Origin: Liopterus haemorrhoidalis
Taxonomy: Eukaryota > Arthropoda > Insecta > Coleoptera > Dytiscidae
Length of the DNA: 64,000 nucleotides
Direction: 5' to 3'
NCBI GenBank assembly: GCA_963971575.1
Contig: OZ020624.1
Coordinates: forward strand, 11,184,625-11,248,624
Part shown: in pieces, positions 1-11,204 of the stretch
How positions within the stretch are numbered: position 1 is the first letter of the stretch
How the letters are laid out: every line of letters starts with the position of its first letter
Translations under genes and position numbers: made by a program
Notes under the pieces: generated by a model
The model's database searches: none
What the model was told of the DNA's origin: nothing
What the model saw: the letters and a program-made list of their open reading frames with translations, nothing else

Positions 1-396
1 CTCGTGAAGATACCGTGGGAACGGGTCACCACCGACCAATACCCACCACCAGAGACTTCCATTCGGCCTCCATCACTATTTTCACCGCCGAGGACGCCTC
101 CTACGCTTTGTCGGACGGTTTACCGCCTAACGCCGTCAACGCCGTACCAACTCACATTTTCATCGGCCCCTGTACGAGCCGCATCAACAACAACGTCCAG
201 CGTCGCAACAACTACACGACGGAAGATCCAACAGCTCTTCGTAGAACTGTTCGGCGCCGAGACGCCCAAACAAAAGAAGACGCGAAGACACGCGGCGACG
301 CCTATCGCCTCGCCGGCTTCCAACTTCTCCTTTTCCCCTCTCAATCCTCATCTTCAGTCTTTACCTCAGACGTCCCGCAAACGTCTGAGTTTCTGA
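1..396 (+). CDS. Gag-like or unknown repeat-encoded protein, 5' partial
   Basis: The frame is open from the window edge to a stop at 394-396, giving about 131 residues rich in Pro, Ser, Thr and Arg. The same protein is encoded at 62222-62908 on the minus strand; shared stretches include IPWER, TDQYPPP, LFVELFGAETPK and SPASNFSFSP, and both end in a short basic tail. Conservation between the copies over much of the length suggests a once-functional protein of the repeat rather than a chance frame. No zinc knuckle or enzyme motif is visible. A structural (gag-like) role is a guess from composition. Confidence 0.4.
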   Translation, partial: LVKIPWERVTTDQYPPPETSIRPPSLFSPPRTPPTLCRTVYRLTPSTPYQLTFSSAPVRAASTTTSSVATTTRRKIQQLFVELFGAETPKQKKTRRHAATPIASPASNFSFSPLNPHLQSLPQTSRKRLSF

Positions 397-817
397 CTCA
401 TTTTCTCATTGTTCAACTCGCTTTTTGTTATACTCTATTGTTTTTCATATTTCATTGTCTGTCTTGTTTATATTTTGTCATTCATGTTTTTCAACATTGT
501 TTATTTACGCGCCGGTAATCCGTTTACCTGGCTATTTGTATTTCATTTTTCCATTTTCTAATTTGTGTAATAAATATCATCTAACATCACCACGCATTTT
601 ATCTTCAACAACACCTTCGTCATCATTACTTTTCAGAGCGCTTACGTTTGACCGGTGCTTCACACCGAGCCGCATAGTGGAAGAACCCGCGACTGAGCTA
701 GTTAGGGTAAAGTGCGCACGAGTGAGGACATCACCGAGACGGTTTTGCACTACCACTGTCTCGTCCTCCTGCGGGTGTACCTGCGGAACTTTTCCGAGGG
801 TTCCCCCCCGTGACACA
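1..817 (+). mobile_element. Dispersed repeat, copy A, ending in CCCCCCCGTGACA
   Basis: This segment is collinear, in reverse, with 61783-~62620. Both copies have a proline/serine/threonine-rich reading frame followed by about 400 non-coding bases and a G/C homopolymer next to GTGACA (TGTCAC on the other strand). Beyond that point the two copies have unrelated sequence, so the GTGACA is an element end. The TG...CA form suggests an LTR end, but no primer-binding site or pol gene is visible. Copy A runs off the window start. Class is inference. Confidence 0.5.
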
Positions 818-1194
818 ACATGTTCTATCAGCTGAGATTGTCATCGGGTATACTCGGGCTCCACTTCGTTATTTTATTTGGCGCGCGCTTTAAGACGAGT
901 TCTCACGAGTCAAGTTTAGTTGACCGATTTTAGTTTATCAACAGAAGTTGAATGAAAAACGTATTGAGAACCTTTTGTGTCAACAAAGTTGATCAATTTT
1001 TAGTGGATCAAGAATAGTTTGACCAAGTCAAACTTTTATCGTTCAAGTGATGAGTCATCTTTGAGTTGAAACAGGTATTGACACGTGTGAACCCGCCGAA
1101 TCGCCCTGGCCTGTCAGTTTGCTTTCAACTCGTATCGAGTGCAGCTGTTTTTTCCGTGTTGTTTTCCGTGCCGTGTTTTCGAATATCTCACAAA
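818..1194. other. No gene seen; leader of a PIF/Harbinger scrap
   Basis: Non-coding DNA between copy A and the MADF-like start at 1195. It contains diverged short repeats around GTTGACC/GTTGATC and TCAAGT. Nothing else is recognisable. Confidence 0.4.
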
Positions 1195-1233
1195 ATGAGT
1201 GTCAAGTGGTCCGAAAGCGTAATGTTAAAATTT
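1195..1233 (+). pseudogene. Start of a MADF-domain gene, truncated
   Basis: An ATG opens a 13-residue peptide beginning MSVKWSES and stopping at once in TAA. The WSE opening matches the start of MADF DNA-binding proteins carried by insect PIF/Harbinger elements. The rest of the domain is absent. An antisense PIF transposase C-terminus lies about 400 bases downstream, the arrangement also seen at 11.5-15.9 kb, so this is probably a deletion relic of a second PIF element. Confidence 0.4.
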
Positions 1234-1607
1234 TAATAAGCTAAAAACTATACAATAAGCACGATTGTCTTTGGAACCATCGTTTGGATAATTATAAAAA
1301 TAAAGATGCGCGGAAAATGCCTTGAGATGTATAATAAAAAAAATTGACATTTCTGGTTTAACCATATCTGGCGTAAAAAACAAAATTAAGACAATCAGAA
1401 CAATGTACAAAAAAGAACATTCATTGGTGTGCAAATCTAAAAAAAATTGGAATGGGAACGGAGGAATTATATGAGCCCAGACTATTTTGGTATAAAAGAG
1501 CAGATACATTTCTGAAGGGTGTTACGAATACAAGAGATACGTCATCAAATTTAGTAAGTACACTCTTTATTTTTATAATAACTTTACATTAACCTGTAAT
1601 AATAATT
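1234..1607. other. No gene seen; relic PIF/Harbinger interior
   Basis: AT-rich non-coding DNA between the MADF start and the antisense transposase end. A 94-codon minus-strand frame (1225-1509) is hydrophobic and low complexity and matches nothing I know. Confidence 0.3.
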
Positions 1608-1790
1608 ATTTATCATCATGGATCATATCCAGTTGCCACGGTACAGCACCTTCTCCTGAAAAATATTCTGCGTATTCATCACGCACAACAGACGCTGATC
1701 TGGTGTAGTTGCGACTTAAACTTAAGGAGTTCGAATTACAAACTGTAGATGGCGTCACTGCCGAAATACGTATAGAGTAATATTAAACTT
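1608..1790 (-). pseudogene. PIF/Harbinger transposase, C-terminal fragment
   Basis: Minus-strand translation gives a tail with RDEYAEYF, SGEGAVPWQ and a terminal stop. This is the characteristic C-terminus of HARBI1-type nucleases (RDxxxxYFxxEGAVPWQ). The DDE catalytic core is missing; upstream coding sequence is cut where the hAT remnant at 1797 begins. The opposite orientation to the MADF start at 1195 fits normal PIF gene order. Confidence 0.65.
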
Positions 1791-1796
1791 ATATTT

Positions 1797-3390
1797 GTGA
1801 AACTTATAACCAACAGCACAGAAAAAAATGAGGGAATTTTCAGAAACAAACGAAGCAAGCACCTCCTTCTAGTACCTCTACTTCAAAAGAAACCATCAAG
1901 AGACAAAGAACAAACCGTACAAGATAACTTAGAAGACACTGATGTATCATCTATAGAAGATGTAACTGACCTCAACTTATATTTTACTTCAGAAAAACTG
2001 CAAGCTGTAAATTTTAGTTTAAATTTTAATGATCCTGGTACATGGCCAAAGGTTTTGTCAAAAAAAAATGATAGATTGTTTAGCTGAAAACTGTCCCCGT
2101 CAATTAGTTCTTAAGAATTTTCCTAAAGACAAGTCAGGTTTCATGTTTTCCGAATCATATTATCATCGAAGGTTACCAAACGGAGAAAAAATAGTTAGAA
2201 GTTATTTAGTTTATTCAGAAACACGAAATTCGATTTTTTTTTTATCATTGCAAAATATTTGCTAATCAAAAAATCAAACTTACTGATGAACACGGTTCTA
2301 ATAATTGGAAACACCTAAGTTACATTCTAAAAAAACATGAAACAAGTGCCGCGCACGTTAAGAATAGTTCAAAATATAGCGAACTCAAAATGGCGTTAAG
2401 TAAAAAATGTACATTAGATTCAACACAACAAAGAATATATGGGACTGAAAAAGCTATTGGCAATCTGTTATTGAAAGAATAATTTATATGATACAATATT
2501 TGGCAAGGCAGTGTATAGCATTTAGAGGTGAGTCGAAAAAATTTATGATAATAAAATGGTAATTTTTTAAAATTAGTAGAAACAATTGCTAAGTTTGATT
2601 CGATAATGGCAGAACATTTACGTCGAATACAAACATCCGAAAAAAAGAACATTGCACATTATTTAGGTGATAGCATACAAAACGAAATAATCAGTATTAT
2701 ATCCAAAGCAATAAAACAAAAAAAATTAAAAATGCTTAATGAATCAAAATATTTTTCTATAATTCTTGACACTACCCCGGATTAAAGTCATATTGAGCAA
2801 CTTACCATTGTAATCGATTCGTTTTCCACAATAAAATTACAAATACTGCAGAAATTCGCTAACATTTTTTAGGATTCGAATCAGTAGACAATACTACTGG
2901 TCAAGGACTATTTGAATTTATATTAAATCATTTAAAATCATTAAACATTAATATTTCGGATTTACGTGGGCAAGCATATGATAATGGTGCCAACATGCGA
3001 GGAAAACATAATGGACTACAACAAAAAATCATTGATATAAATTCAAGAGCTTTTTTTATTCCGTGTGCTGCTCATTCACTCAATTTGGTTGTTAATGATG
3101 CAGCTAAGGTTTCAATCGAGACGGTTAATTTTTTTTGGGTAAAACAAAAATTATATAAGTATTTCGCAGCATCCGTGAAACAGTGGGCTGTATTAAGAAA
3201 ACATGTAACAAATTTATCATTAAAACTGCTCTCGAATACTAGGTGGGAAAGTAGAGTAGAAGCCCTTAAACCTCTTAAAAATAATCTCGGCGAAATTCAT
3301 CAGGCTCTTTTAGAAATTAAAGATGATCAAAATAAAGATATCGATTCTACAGCTCAGGCTGACATTTTGATTTCAAAAAATTTTTCAATT
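1797..3390 (+). pseudogene. hAT transposase, ZMYM1-like, degenerate
   Basis: Plus-strand frames 1797-2087, 2029-2265, 2270-2540, about 2580-2990 and 2995-3396 together resemble the TTF-zinc-finger hAT proteins related to ZMYM1/ZNF862. The order is an acidic N-terminal region, a TTF-type segment (DPGTWP, CPRQLVLKNFP, YHRRLPNGEK, then HVKNSSKY), and the RNase-H-like core with SIILDTTPD, GQAYDNGANM, CAAHSLNLVV and SNTRWESR. Indels and in-frame stops break it at least four times. The C-terminal dimerisation domain is absent, and the sequence changes to polymerase B coding near 3390. Confidence 0.75.
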
Positions 3391-5205
3391 TTATGAAATT
3401 GGAAGCAAATTTAGCGATTTTAAAATATTTTCGTGAAAACCTGAAACAGATAAAATGTTCAATTATCAAAACTGGAACCGGTCTACAAACTACGAAGAAG
3501 AAGGCAACACCAAAATTATTATGGGATGTTGTAATATCAGTATTTGGGAGAAGAATCAAAACGGGTGTGATAATAAATAAATCATTTAAAGATCCTAAAA
3601 TATTTTTAGAAAAATGTGCTCACATATTTAAAAACAAAGTGAAAGCAGCTGTTAAAAACTCTATTATAAAAGTGAATACTGTTCTAAGTGCTGAATTTAT
3701 TATGCCTCACACTGGTGTTGTAGAAGTAAAATCGAACCGAAATGAAGTAATAACAAATTCTACCAACATTCAGGATTGGTATAAGGAATTTGTGCAGGAT
3801 AAAATTTTATCAAAATTAGAAGAATTCCAGGAAAAAGATTCAGGTTGGGCTTTACATGAAATTTTACATTTAAAAGTTCATATAAACAAATATGTTCCAC
3901 AAACCAGTGGTACATACATCGATTTACCTAATAACATCAAAAGAAAGAAGGCTGTGATTAACATTAAAAATACTGACGATTATTGCTTCTTGTGGGCAGT
4001 TGTATCAGCTCTCTATCCTGCTGATAAGCATTCAGATAGAATGATATCCTACCCACGCTTTAGTGAGGTTTTAAAATATGATGGTATTAAATTCCCTATA
4101 AAAATCAAGTCTATACCAAAGTGTGAAACCCTAAATGAGCTCCGCATTAACATCTACACACTGGAAAAAATAGGGAAAAAGGAAAATCAAGTAGTACCCC
4201 TACACTTGAGTGAGAAAAGATTTGATCGCTGCATACACTTACTAATGATTGAGGCTGAGGAACAAGAGGAAGAAAAAGAAAAGATTGTTCACGATTTAAC
4301 GATGGAAATTGATGAAGATAATTGAATGAATTGTGATAATGTGAAAATGTTAAGAAATAATACTCGATACCATTTCATGTGGATAAAAAATGTATCTCGT
4401 TTACTTAGTAGACAATTATCAAAAAAAATGGTAATTCATGGTTGTGTGATAGATGTCTTAACCATTTTTCTTCTGAACTATTTGTATCAAAACATAGAAA
4501 ATACTGTGAAGTTCAAAATACCACCCGTATTGAAGTACCAAATAATGATAACAAATATTTGAAATTCAAAAATTTCAGTCATCAGGAAATGGTATCGTTT
4601 GTTCTCTATGCCGACTTGGAGTGTATGTTGGAAAAAATAAAAGACAATTCGAATAAAAATACACAAAATATCAACAAACATATCCCATTCAGCATAGCCT
4701 ATTATCCCAACTGTTCTTACGATGATTCTTTGTCAAAATTTGAACTTTATCGTAGTAGGGACTGTTTAAAGTGGTTTGCCAATGAACTGCTGAACATGCC
4801 CACTACAGTCAACAATATATTGAAAAATGCGAAACCGATCAAACTAAATGCAGAAGAGCATCGACAGGTTTTAACAGCAAAATAATGTCACATGTGTCAC
4901 CAACCGTTTAAGGAATGTGATATAAAGGTGAGAGACTATTGTCATACAACATAAAAGTTTAGAGGTGCAGCTCATCAATCCTGTAATTTAAATTTCACCA
5001 TTTCTCACGCAATCCCCATCGTATTCCATAACTTGAGTGGTTATGATGCACATTTCCTCATCAAGAGCATCGCAAAAAATATTTCAGGACAATTTGCAAT
5101 ATTATCAATCAACAAGGAACGATATATTTCATTTACCAAACACGTTCAAGGTACAAAAATCCATTACCGTTTCATGAAAGGTTGTCACGAAGGACGATCG
5201 TCCGA
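3391..5205 (+). pseudogene. Polinton-type DNA polymerase B, N-terminal half
   Basis: This codes for the N-terminal and 3'-5' exonuclease part of a protein-primed type-B DNA polymerase of the Polinton/adintovirus kind common in insect genomes. A 310-codon intact frame (3393-4325) carries the pre-exonuclease region with DYCFLWAVVSALYP. Further frames at 4326-4450, 4442-4885 and 5033-5170 continue it with shifts. Exo I is YADLECML near 4607; Exo II is HNLSGYDAHFL near 5023. The zinc-binding-like CDRCLNHF segment lies just before Exo I. Coding stops near 5205 at a hAT remnant; the palm end reappears at 9406. About 400 residues in between are lost. It is an old, non-functional genomic copy. Confidence 0.75.
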
Positions 5206-6563
5206 CGGATCGAAAATATTAACGAAAACTTAAACTATCAATTAAGTCTCATTTTGCAAAATGAAATAATTTGGTATTCAATCGCACTTGATGAAAGCGT
5301 GGATAGAACAGATACAGCCCAATTGTTAATATTTATTAGAGCAATCACCGGTAATTTTGAAATTATTGAGGAACTTTTAGCAATGGAATCAATGAAATCA
5401 CACACAACAGGAGCCGATATATTCGAAGAAGTGAAAAAATGTTTGGAAAAGATTAAGTTACCACTCAATAAACTTGTAAGTGTAACAACTGACGGTGCAC
5501 CAAATTTAAGAGGCCCAAATATTGGCATGTTAAAAATACTCCAGGATTACGTTCATGAAAACTTTCCTAAACATGACTTAATATTCATACACTGTATAAT
5601 TCATCAGCAAGTGCTATGTAAAAATGTTTTACAAGTAAGTCATGTTACTTCAACAATTATTGATATTGTTAATTATATACGATCGAAAGGACTAAATCAC
5701 CGCCAATTCATTGCATTTATGGAAGAATTTGAAACAGAACATATTGATGTCTTGTACCATAATCATGTGCGACGGTTAAGCTTGGGAAAAGTACTAAAAA
5801 GATGCTGGGAATTAAAAGAGGAAATTTTATTATTTTTGGAAATTAAACAGTGCGATAAGGTATCAAATTTTACTGATTTTGAATGGACGTGTGATTTCGC
5901 ATTCACACTTGATACAATTAACCATTTAAATGTTTTCAATACAAAATTACAAGGAAAAAATCTTTATGCTCACGATTTACTTATGAATTTGAATGCTTTT
6001 CGTATGAAATTAAAATTATTTTCAGAACAAATAAAAAAGGCGAGATAAATCATTTCCCAACTCTCAAATTACTAAATAACATACCAAAAACTTTCAAAGT
6101 TTATGCAGAAAAACTTACATCATTATGTAACAAGTTTAATACACGATTTGAAGAATTTGGAAATATGGAAAATATTTTATCTATTGTACGTAATCCATTT
6201 TCTTCAGAAATTGATTCAGTACCAACAGACATTAATTAGAAATGATCGATTTACGCTGCAATAAAACATTACAAGAATTATATCAAAAAGAAGATCTGTT
6301 GATCTTTTCAATTCCTTATCCATCGTCCAATTTACAAATATTCGTAAATTTGTTGCAAAGTACTGTTCGGATCTACGTACATTTGCGAACAAACGTTTTC
6401 CATTATGAACAGAAATAAAAATCCGTTAAGAACGAGAATTACAGACGAACATTTATAAGCAGTAATAAGGAGCAGTAATTTTGTAGTATTGATACTACAA
6501 AATTTAATCCGGATATTGAAAAAGTCACGAAGGAAGTCTTGAAAGAATATCATAAAATTCATT
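5182..6563 (+). pseudogene. hAT transposase, GTF2IRD2/ZBED5-like, degenerate
   Basis: A 288-codon frame (5182-6048) opens with SRRTIVRRIE, then has YSIALDESVD (first catalytic Asp region), VTTDGAPNLRG, FIHCIIHQQ, and a core ending near KLKLFSEQIKK. A stop at 6046 is followed by in-register fragments: NTRFEEF, LQELYQKEDLL and a C-terminal hATC-like piece with frameshifts to the stop at 6561. This is the lineage behind vertebrate GTF2IRD2 and ZBED5/FAM200. It sits in the polymerase B gene. A matching right inverted end is visible at 9350-9405, but I cannot find the left end, so the insertion was followed by deletion. Confidence 0.7.
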
Positions 6564-6619
6564 GAAGTTTTCAATTCAATTTTGTTACATGTATATTATT
6601 TAATAATTATACGTAATAG

Positions 6620-6848
6620 TGTGGCGGCGTTTGGTCCAATAATTTTTATCATTATTTGTTTGGACACAGACACAGCCACCTCATACCTTGCCTACGCCAT
6701 AGACAGCATGCTATGGCTTCAGTTGTTTTTCAATTGTTTTTCAAGTTGTCAAAATTTTACATGGCTCAATAAAATATATTTTAACAGTTTAAAAATTTCT
6801 AACACTGGTATATTTCATTTAAAAAATTGCAGACAATATAATCCCACA
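6620..6848 (+). repeat. Gypsy 5' LTR
   Basis: 229 bp, TG...CA, paired with the LTR at 8931. It contains CAATAAAATATA, a plausible polyadenylation signal. A few differences from the 3' LTR are visible, such as TTTT versus TTTG in the CAGTTGTTT stretch. Confidence 0.9.
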
Positions 6849-6870
6849 TATTGGTGACCCCGACGTGATC
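6849..6870 (+). promoter_or_regulatory. Gypsy primer-binding site
   Basis: TATTGGTGACCCCGACGTG directly follows the 5' LTR. TGG at +3 after the LTR and the GTGACCCCGACG core match the tRNA 3'-end complement used by Mag-type gypsy elements. The priming tRNA is not identified here. Confidence 0.7.
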
Positions 6871-7059
6871 TTTAATATTTAATGTGGTGAACTATCTGCA
6901 ATTTTTTTTTTTTTGAATTTAAAAAATAGTGTTAATTCAGTGTTTGTGTCGAGTGTTGGTGACAAGAGACATCAGTGGTAGTAAAACTTTGCAGTGCCAA
7001 AAGTATTTTTAATAAACTGAACCGTGCGTTTAAAGCAAAGTGCTGCGAATTGACTCAAA

Positions 7060-7347
7060 ATGTCAGATTATTTGTGCACTAAAATTGCCGAGTTGAGTGT
7101 GTCATTGCGACAAGAGATCACATCTACTCTTCGCCATGATCTCCGACAAGAGATCGCCGCGGCGCTAAACCAGCCATCTTCAAGTCGCGCGGACAGACCG
7201 CGGAATCGAGACAGGTTCAGACAACGCCAACGTTCGAGAAGTCACGGCCGTAAGTTTTGTTGGTACCACTGGAAATACGACGTTGACGCCAAAAAGTGTG
7301 TTCCGCCCTGCGTTTTTCGGACGGGAAACGACGCGGGCAGTCGCTAA
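7060..7347 (+). pseudogene. gag: Gypsy gag, internally deleted
   Basis: The 95-codon frame joins a short N-terminal coiled-coil-like part (LRQEITSTLRHDLRQEI) to the gag C-terminus. The C-terminus carries a basic RDRFRQRQRSRSHGR stretch and [18 protein letters not shown], the Cys/His pattern that replaces the CCHC knuckle in Mag-type insect gag proteins. The capsid region is missing. The frame overlaps pol by 52 bases, and pol lies in the -1 frame, as expected for gypsy frameshift expression. Confidence 0.7.
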
Positions 7348-8906
7348 CGGCGGCAAGCGACATCGGCCCAACGACGCGTCGCCTCTTTGTTACGGACCGG
7401 GACACAAAAATTCAATATCTCATTGACACCGGCGCCGACTTATGTGTGTATCCTAGGAAGTTTTTTCGTGGACCGCGTGAAAAATCTGAATACGAACTTT
7501 CCGCGGCGAACGGTACTGTAATCGCCACATATGGGATCGTAATCCTCACACTTAACCTAGGACTGAGACGGGAATTTACATGGCGATTTGTAGTCGCGGA
7601 TGTGAGTCGCCCCATCATTGGCGTTGATTTTCTGGCTCATTTTGATCTGTTGGTCGACATCAAAAATGGCCGTTTACTTGACCAGAGAACCAACATGATT
7701 GCAATAGGAAAAACAGCGAATTGTGACACTCCTTCAATAAAAACAGTTCGCGGAAACTCTATTTTTCATGCAATTTTCCAAGAATTCCCGGAAATAACTC
7801 GTCCTATCGGCACTTGCAACCTTCCGAAGCACAATACGCGGCACTACATCAAAACGACTCCCGGGCCTCCCACCGCAAGTAAACCTCGTCGTCTCGCTCC
7901 TGATAAATTAGTTGCGGCCACAAAGGAGTTTGAGAACATGCTCCGATTAGGACTCGCTCGACCTTCTTCAAGTCCCTGGTCATCACCACTGCACCTCGTC
8001 TCAAAGAAAACGGATGAATGGCGACCGTGCGGTGATTATCGCGCTCTTAATGCGAGAACAGTCCCAGATCGTTATCCAGTCCCGCATATCGAAGATTTTG
8101 CGCAAACGCTTCGAGACAAGAAAATTTTTTCTACAATTGACTTGGTCCGAGCGTACAACCAAATACCTGTCGCCGAAGAAGACATTCCAAAAACGGCAAT
8201 CACCACGCCGTTTGGGCTCTTCGAATTCCCATATATGACGTTTGGTTTGTGCAACGCGGGACAAACTTTTCAACGCTTCATAGACGAAGTCCTTAGAGGA
8301 ATTGACTTTGTGTATGCCTACATTGACGACCTGTTGGTTGCATCCGAGGACGAACAACAGCATGCTGAACATCTCCGTATACTATTCGAAAGACTGAAGA
8401 GTTATGGAATTGTGACAAATCCTTCGAAGTGCATTTTCGGACAATCCGAAGTGCAGTTCTTGGGATACCATATATCAAGAGACGGATCACGCCCACAACA
8501 GCACAAAGTCGACGCCATTTTGAATTTCACCAGGCCAAAGACAGCGAAGCAACTAAGGCAGTTCCTCGGTATGGTAAATTTTTATAGAAGATTTATTCCG
8601 AGAGCCGCCAAGATACAGGCACCGTTAAATGCATTGCTGCACGGCAAAATAAAGGGCAAAGACATAGTTACTTGGACAGAAGAAACCACAACAGCTTTCG
8701 AGACCTGCAAAGAAAGTCTGGCACACGCGACCCTTCTGGCGCACCCAAAGCTTGACGCCTCGCTCGCCATCGTATGTGATGCATCAGACACATCTGTTGG
8801 CGCAGTTTTACAGCAACTCGTTGACAATTCGTGGGAACCACTAGCTTTCTTCTCCAAGAAACTGAGTCCAGCACAAAATTTTATCATGTATTTATTACAC
8901 AAATAA
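7296..8906 (+). CDS. pol: Gypsy pol: protease and reverse transcriptase, truncated
   Basis: An intact 536-codon frame encodes an aspartic protease ([12 protein letters not shown], catalytic DTG at about residues 44-46), reverse transcriptase ([44 protein letters not shown], catalytic YIDD at about residues 342-345), the thumb, and the start of RNase H ([16 protein letters not shown]). It stops shortly after [13 protein letters not shown]. The rest of RNase H, the integrase and any chromodomain are absent: the frame runs into a stop and then the purine tract. The RT catalytic residues are intact, so enzyme activity is conceivable, but the copy cannot integrate by itself. Confidence 0.9.
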   Translation: MCSALRFSDGKRRGQSLTAASDIGPTTRRLFVTDRDTKIQYLIDTGADLCVYPRKFFRGPREKSEYELSAANGTVIATYGIVILTLNLGLRREFTWRFVVADVSRPIIGVDFLAHFDLLVDIKNGRLLDQRTNMIAIGKTANCDTPSIKTVRGNSIFHAIFQEFPEITRPIGTCNLPKHNTRHYIKTTPGPPTASKPRRLAPDKLVAATKEFENMLRLGLARPSSSPWSSPLHLVSKKTDEWRPCGDYRALNARTVPDRYPVPHIEDFAQTLRDKKIFSTIDLVRAYNQIPVAEEDIPKTAITTPFGLFEFPYMTFGLCNAGQTFQRFIDEVLRGIDFVYAYIDDLLVASEDEQQHAEHLRILFERLKSYGIVTNPSKCIFGQSEVQFLGYHISRDGSRPQQHKVDAILNFTRPKTAKQLRQFLGMVNFYRRFIPRAAKIQAPLNALLHGKIKGKDIVTWTEETTTAFETCKESLAHATLLAHPKLDASLAIVCDASDTSVGAVLQQLVDNSWEPLAFFSKKLSPAQNFIMYLLHK

Positions 8907-8918
8907 TGTAAAATTCTA

Positions 8919-8930
8919 GCCAGGGGGTGA
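8919..8930 (+). promoter_or_regulatory. Gypsy polypurine tract
   Basis: CCAGGGGGTGA immediately precedes the 3' LTR at 8931, the expected place for the plus-strand primer. Confidence 0.6.
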
Positions 8931-9159
8931 TGTGGCGGCGTTTGGTCCAATAATTTTTATCATTATTTGTTTGGACACAGACACAGCCACCTCATACCTT
9001 GCCTACGCCATAGACAGCATGCTATGGCTTCAGTTGTTTGTCAATTGTTTTTCAAGTTGCTAAAATTTTACATGGCTCAATAAAATATATTTTAACAGTT
9101 TAAAAATTTCTAACACTGGTATATTTCATTTAAAAAATTGCAGACAATATAATCCCACA
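8931..9159 (+). repeat. Gypsy 3' LTR
   Basis: 229 bp partner of the LTR at 6620, same ends, followed by the ATAG duplication. Confidence 0.9.
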
Positions 9160-9405
9160 ATAGTATATAATAATTATATTTTCATAATTATTACCTTTAT
9201 AATTGGTTTGTAAATAATAAATAATATATCATATGTATGTTAGCCTTTTTTATACTTTAATTTTTTGACGTTCCCAACGTACACATAGTCAATAAGTCGT
9301 TATTATTATCATTATTATTTCTTTTTTTTTTTTTTTTACTGCGGCCCTTTTAGTCTCACTATTTGCGCAAACTGGCCCTCTTCAAAAAAAGTTGGCCCAC
9401 CGCTG
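9160..9405 (+). mobile_element. 3' end of the hAT element with right inverted terminus
   Basis: AT-rich tail of the hAT whose coding remnant is at 5182-6563. It ends in a terminus that on the minus strand reads CAGCGGTGGGCCAACTTTTT, followed inward by GGGCCAGTTTGCGCAAATAG, close to the CAGNGGTGGGC hAT consensus. The polymerase B frame resumes at once after 9405. Confidence 0.6.
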
Positions 9406-10068
9406 TTATAGATGATGATTTAGTAATTATTCAAATGAATAGAAATTTTGTATACCGCAACAAACCAATTTATATTGGGTTTTCAATTTTAGATATTTCA
9501 AAAACTCATATTTATGATTTTTATTATAATTACATTAAAAATTTATTGGGGAACAATGCAAAATTACTTTATATAGATACTGATAGTTTAATTTACCATT
9601 TTATTAACGTTAACATTTATGAAATTATTAAAAAAGATATTCATAAATTTGACACTTCTGATTACGATCCAAACAATATATATGACATTCCTTTGGCTAA
9701 AAAAAAGTACTTGGATTGATGAAAGATGAAAATAATGGAGAAATCATGTCTGAATTTATTGGTTTAAGATAAAAAATGTATACTTATAAAATTTTAAACT
9801 CTAAAAAAGATGTTACTAAAATGCTAAAGGGATTTCGAGCGCAACATTGAAAAGTATAAGTTTTGAAGACTACTATGATTGTTTGTTTAATAATTCAACT
9901 ATTACTAAAAATAAATTTAATATTTTATCGAAAAATCACATTGCTCATACCATAAAAAAGAAAAAATTAGCACTAAATCCTCATGATGATAAACGTGTTG
10001 TTAATTATTTAATGACTGATACATTACCATGGGGTTATAACATGCCTGTTGTTAATTCTATAGAATAA
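9406..10068 (+). pseudogene. Polinton-type DNA polymerase B, C-terminal part
   Basis: Frames 9406-9717, 9718-9840 and 9847-10068 encode the end of the palm and the thumb: [20 protein letters not shown], then motif C YIDTDSL with the catalytic DTD, then GEIMSEFIGLR and a C-terminal tail ending at 10066. Two indels or stops break it (9716, 9849). It is the same gene as 3391-5205; the Asp of motif A, motif B and the TPR region lie in the missing middle. It is followed after about 125 bases by the IAP-like gene in convergent orientation. Confidence 0.75.
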
Positions 10069-10152
10069 CTTATATTTACTTACCTGTATATCAAACTGTA
10101 AAAATCTGAAGTTGTATTTAAAAATGGAAATAGATCACAAAATAAAAAAAGT

Positions 10153-10177
10153 TATATATATATATATATATATAATT
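10153..10177. repeat. (TA)n microsatellite
   Basis: About 12 TA units between the polymerase tail and the IAP-like gene. Confidence 0.9.
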
Positions 10178-10193
10178 ATATGTGTTTTTATTT

Positions 10194-11092
10194 TTAACTT
10201 AGAAAGATTCTTATACTATTTGAAATTTTAATTCTACATATTATACACTTTTCTAGTGGTTGTGCGCATTGTACACACACAACAGAGTGTCCACATAGAA
10301 TAAATGCAACTTGCACAACTTCACTATAACAAATTTTGCACTTATTTACGTAGTTGTTGTCTTCCTCTTCTTCTTCTTGAGGTTGCTGCTGTTGTTGTTG
10401 TTGTTGATCATCATCCTCCTCCTCCTCCTCCTCCTGCTCCTCCATACGTTCAATTGCACTGTACACATTTCGGTGTATTTTGGCAATAAAATCATAACCC
10501 ACCAAAAGATTAATGAATGGGCATAATTTAAATGATCTAATGTGCTCAATTAAAGGTGGGATCCCTGGTACCCAATTTCGGAGCCAGCCACCACACTTAA
10601 AACACACGACTGTATATCCACAGCCTGTGAAAAGAAAAACCCCGCTTCGGCCATGTCCTCAGGAGTTTGTTGAATGCTGGCTGGCCATGCTCTAAATGAC
10701 TCCAACCGTTTATACTGCAGCGCAAAATGGGGTGTACTGAATAATTTTGCGTATAGATGACGACCTCCGGTGACATTTCGAGCAACGTACCTCTCAGATC
10801 TTGATTGGCTAGGTCTGAGAATCTAGTATGGGCCAAGGTGTTTGTTGTCTCCACCGGTATGTTGTCACTGTTCTGGTTTAGAAGAGGGCAATGCGGTGAC
10901 ACTCCACGATGCACTTCATGCACCACAACACCATAATACCACCGATCGACCTCCACCTTACAAAAGGCGCACCACATCACCTTTTTGTGTGTAGTAGAAA
11001 CCATCTTCCGCTAATTCTATGGGGTTGATAAATAGCGATGACCAAGCAACTGTCCCATAGAAAGAGCGTACACGTTCACTTTCAAAGTTCAT
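10194..11092 (-). pseudogene. IAP-like protein: two BIR domains plus RING
   Basis: Minus-strand coding starts at an ATG at 11092 (MNFESERVRSF) and ends at 10194. BIR1 keeps CX2CX16HX6C within 10597-11004 (CAFC to SPHC). BIR2 keeps the same spacing (CFKC to KLC) within 10490-10607. An acidic and polyglutamine linker (10376-10440) leads to a C-terminal C3HC4 RING starting CKIC, with spacing CX2CX11CXHX3CX2CX6CX2C. Two frameshifts, near the start of the BIR1 zinc site and in BIR2, break the frame; all zinc ligands are still present. IAPs bind caspases and act as ubiquitin ligases. Such genes occur in insect hosts, in large DNA viruses and in Polinton-type elements. The position tail-to-tail with polymerase B suggests element cargo. 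Capture of a host copy is the alternative. Confidence 0.75.
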
Positions 11093-11204
11093 GATATAAA
11101 CCATGATATAAAAAAATCAACAAAAATATATTTCATTAAAGATAGATTTGTATGTTTGTATAAAATTCAACAAAGATATATTTGTATAAGAAAGATTTGG
11201 TTCA

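Larger units (their letters stand above)
6620..9159 (+). mobile_element. Internally deleted gypsy (Ty3) retrotransposon
   Basis: Two 229-bp LTRs (6620-6848, 8931-9159) are almost identical, start TGTGGCGGCG and end ATCCCACA, and are flanked by a 4-bp duplication ATAG (6616-6619, 9160-9163). Only about 2.1 kb lies between them: most of gag and everything after early RNase H, including integrase, is gone. Near-identical LTRs imply a recent insertion by a non-autonomous copy. It landed just downstream of the hAT pseudogene. Confidence 0.9.

Noticed and set aside
10304..10526. Leu/Pro/Val-rich plus-strand frames
   Set aside because: Antisense shadow of the Gln/Glu repeat in the IAP-like gene.
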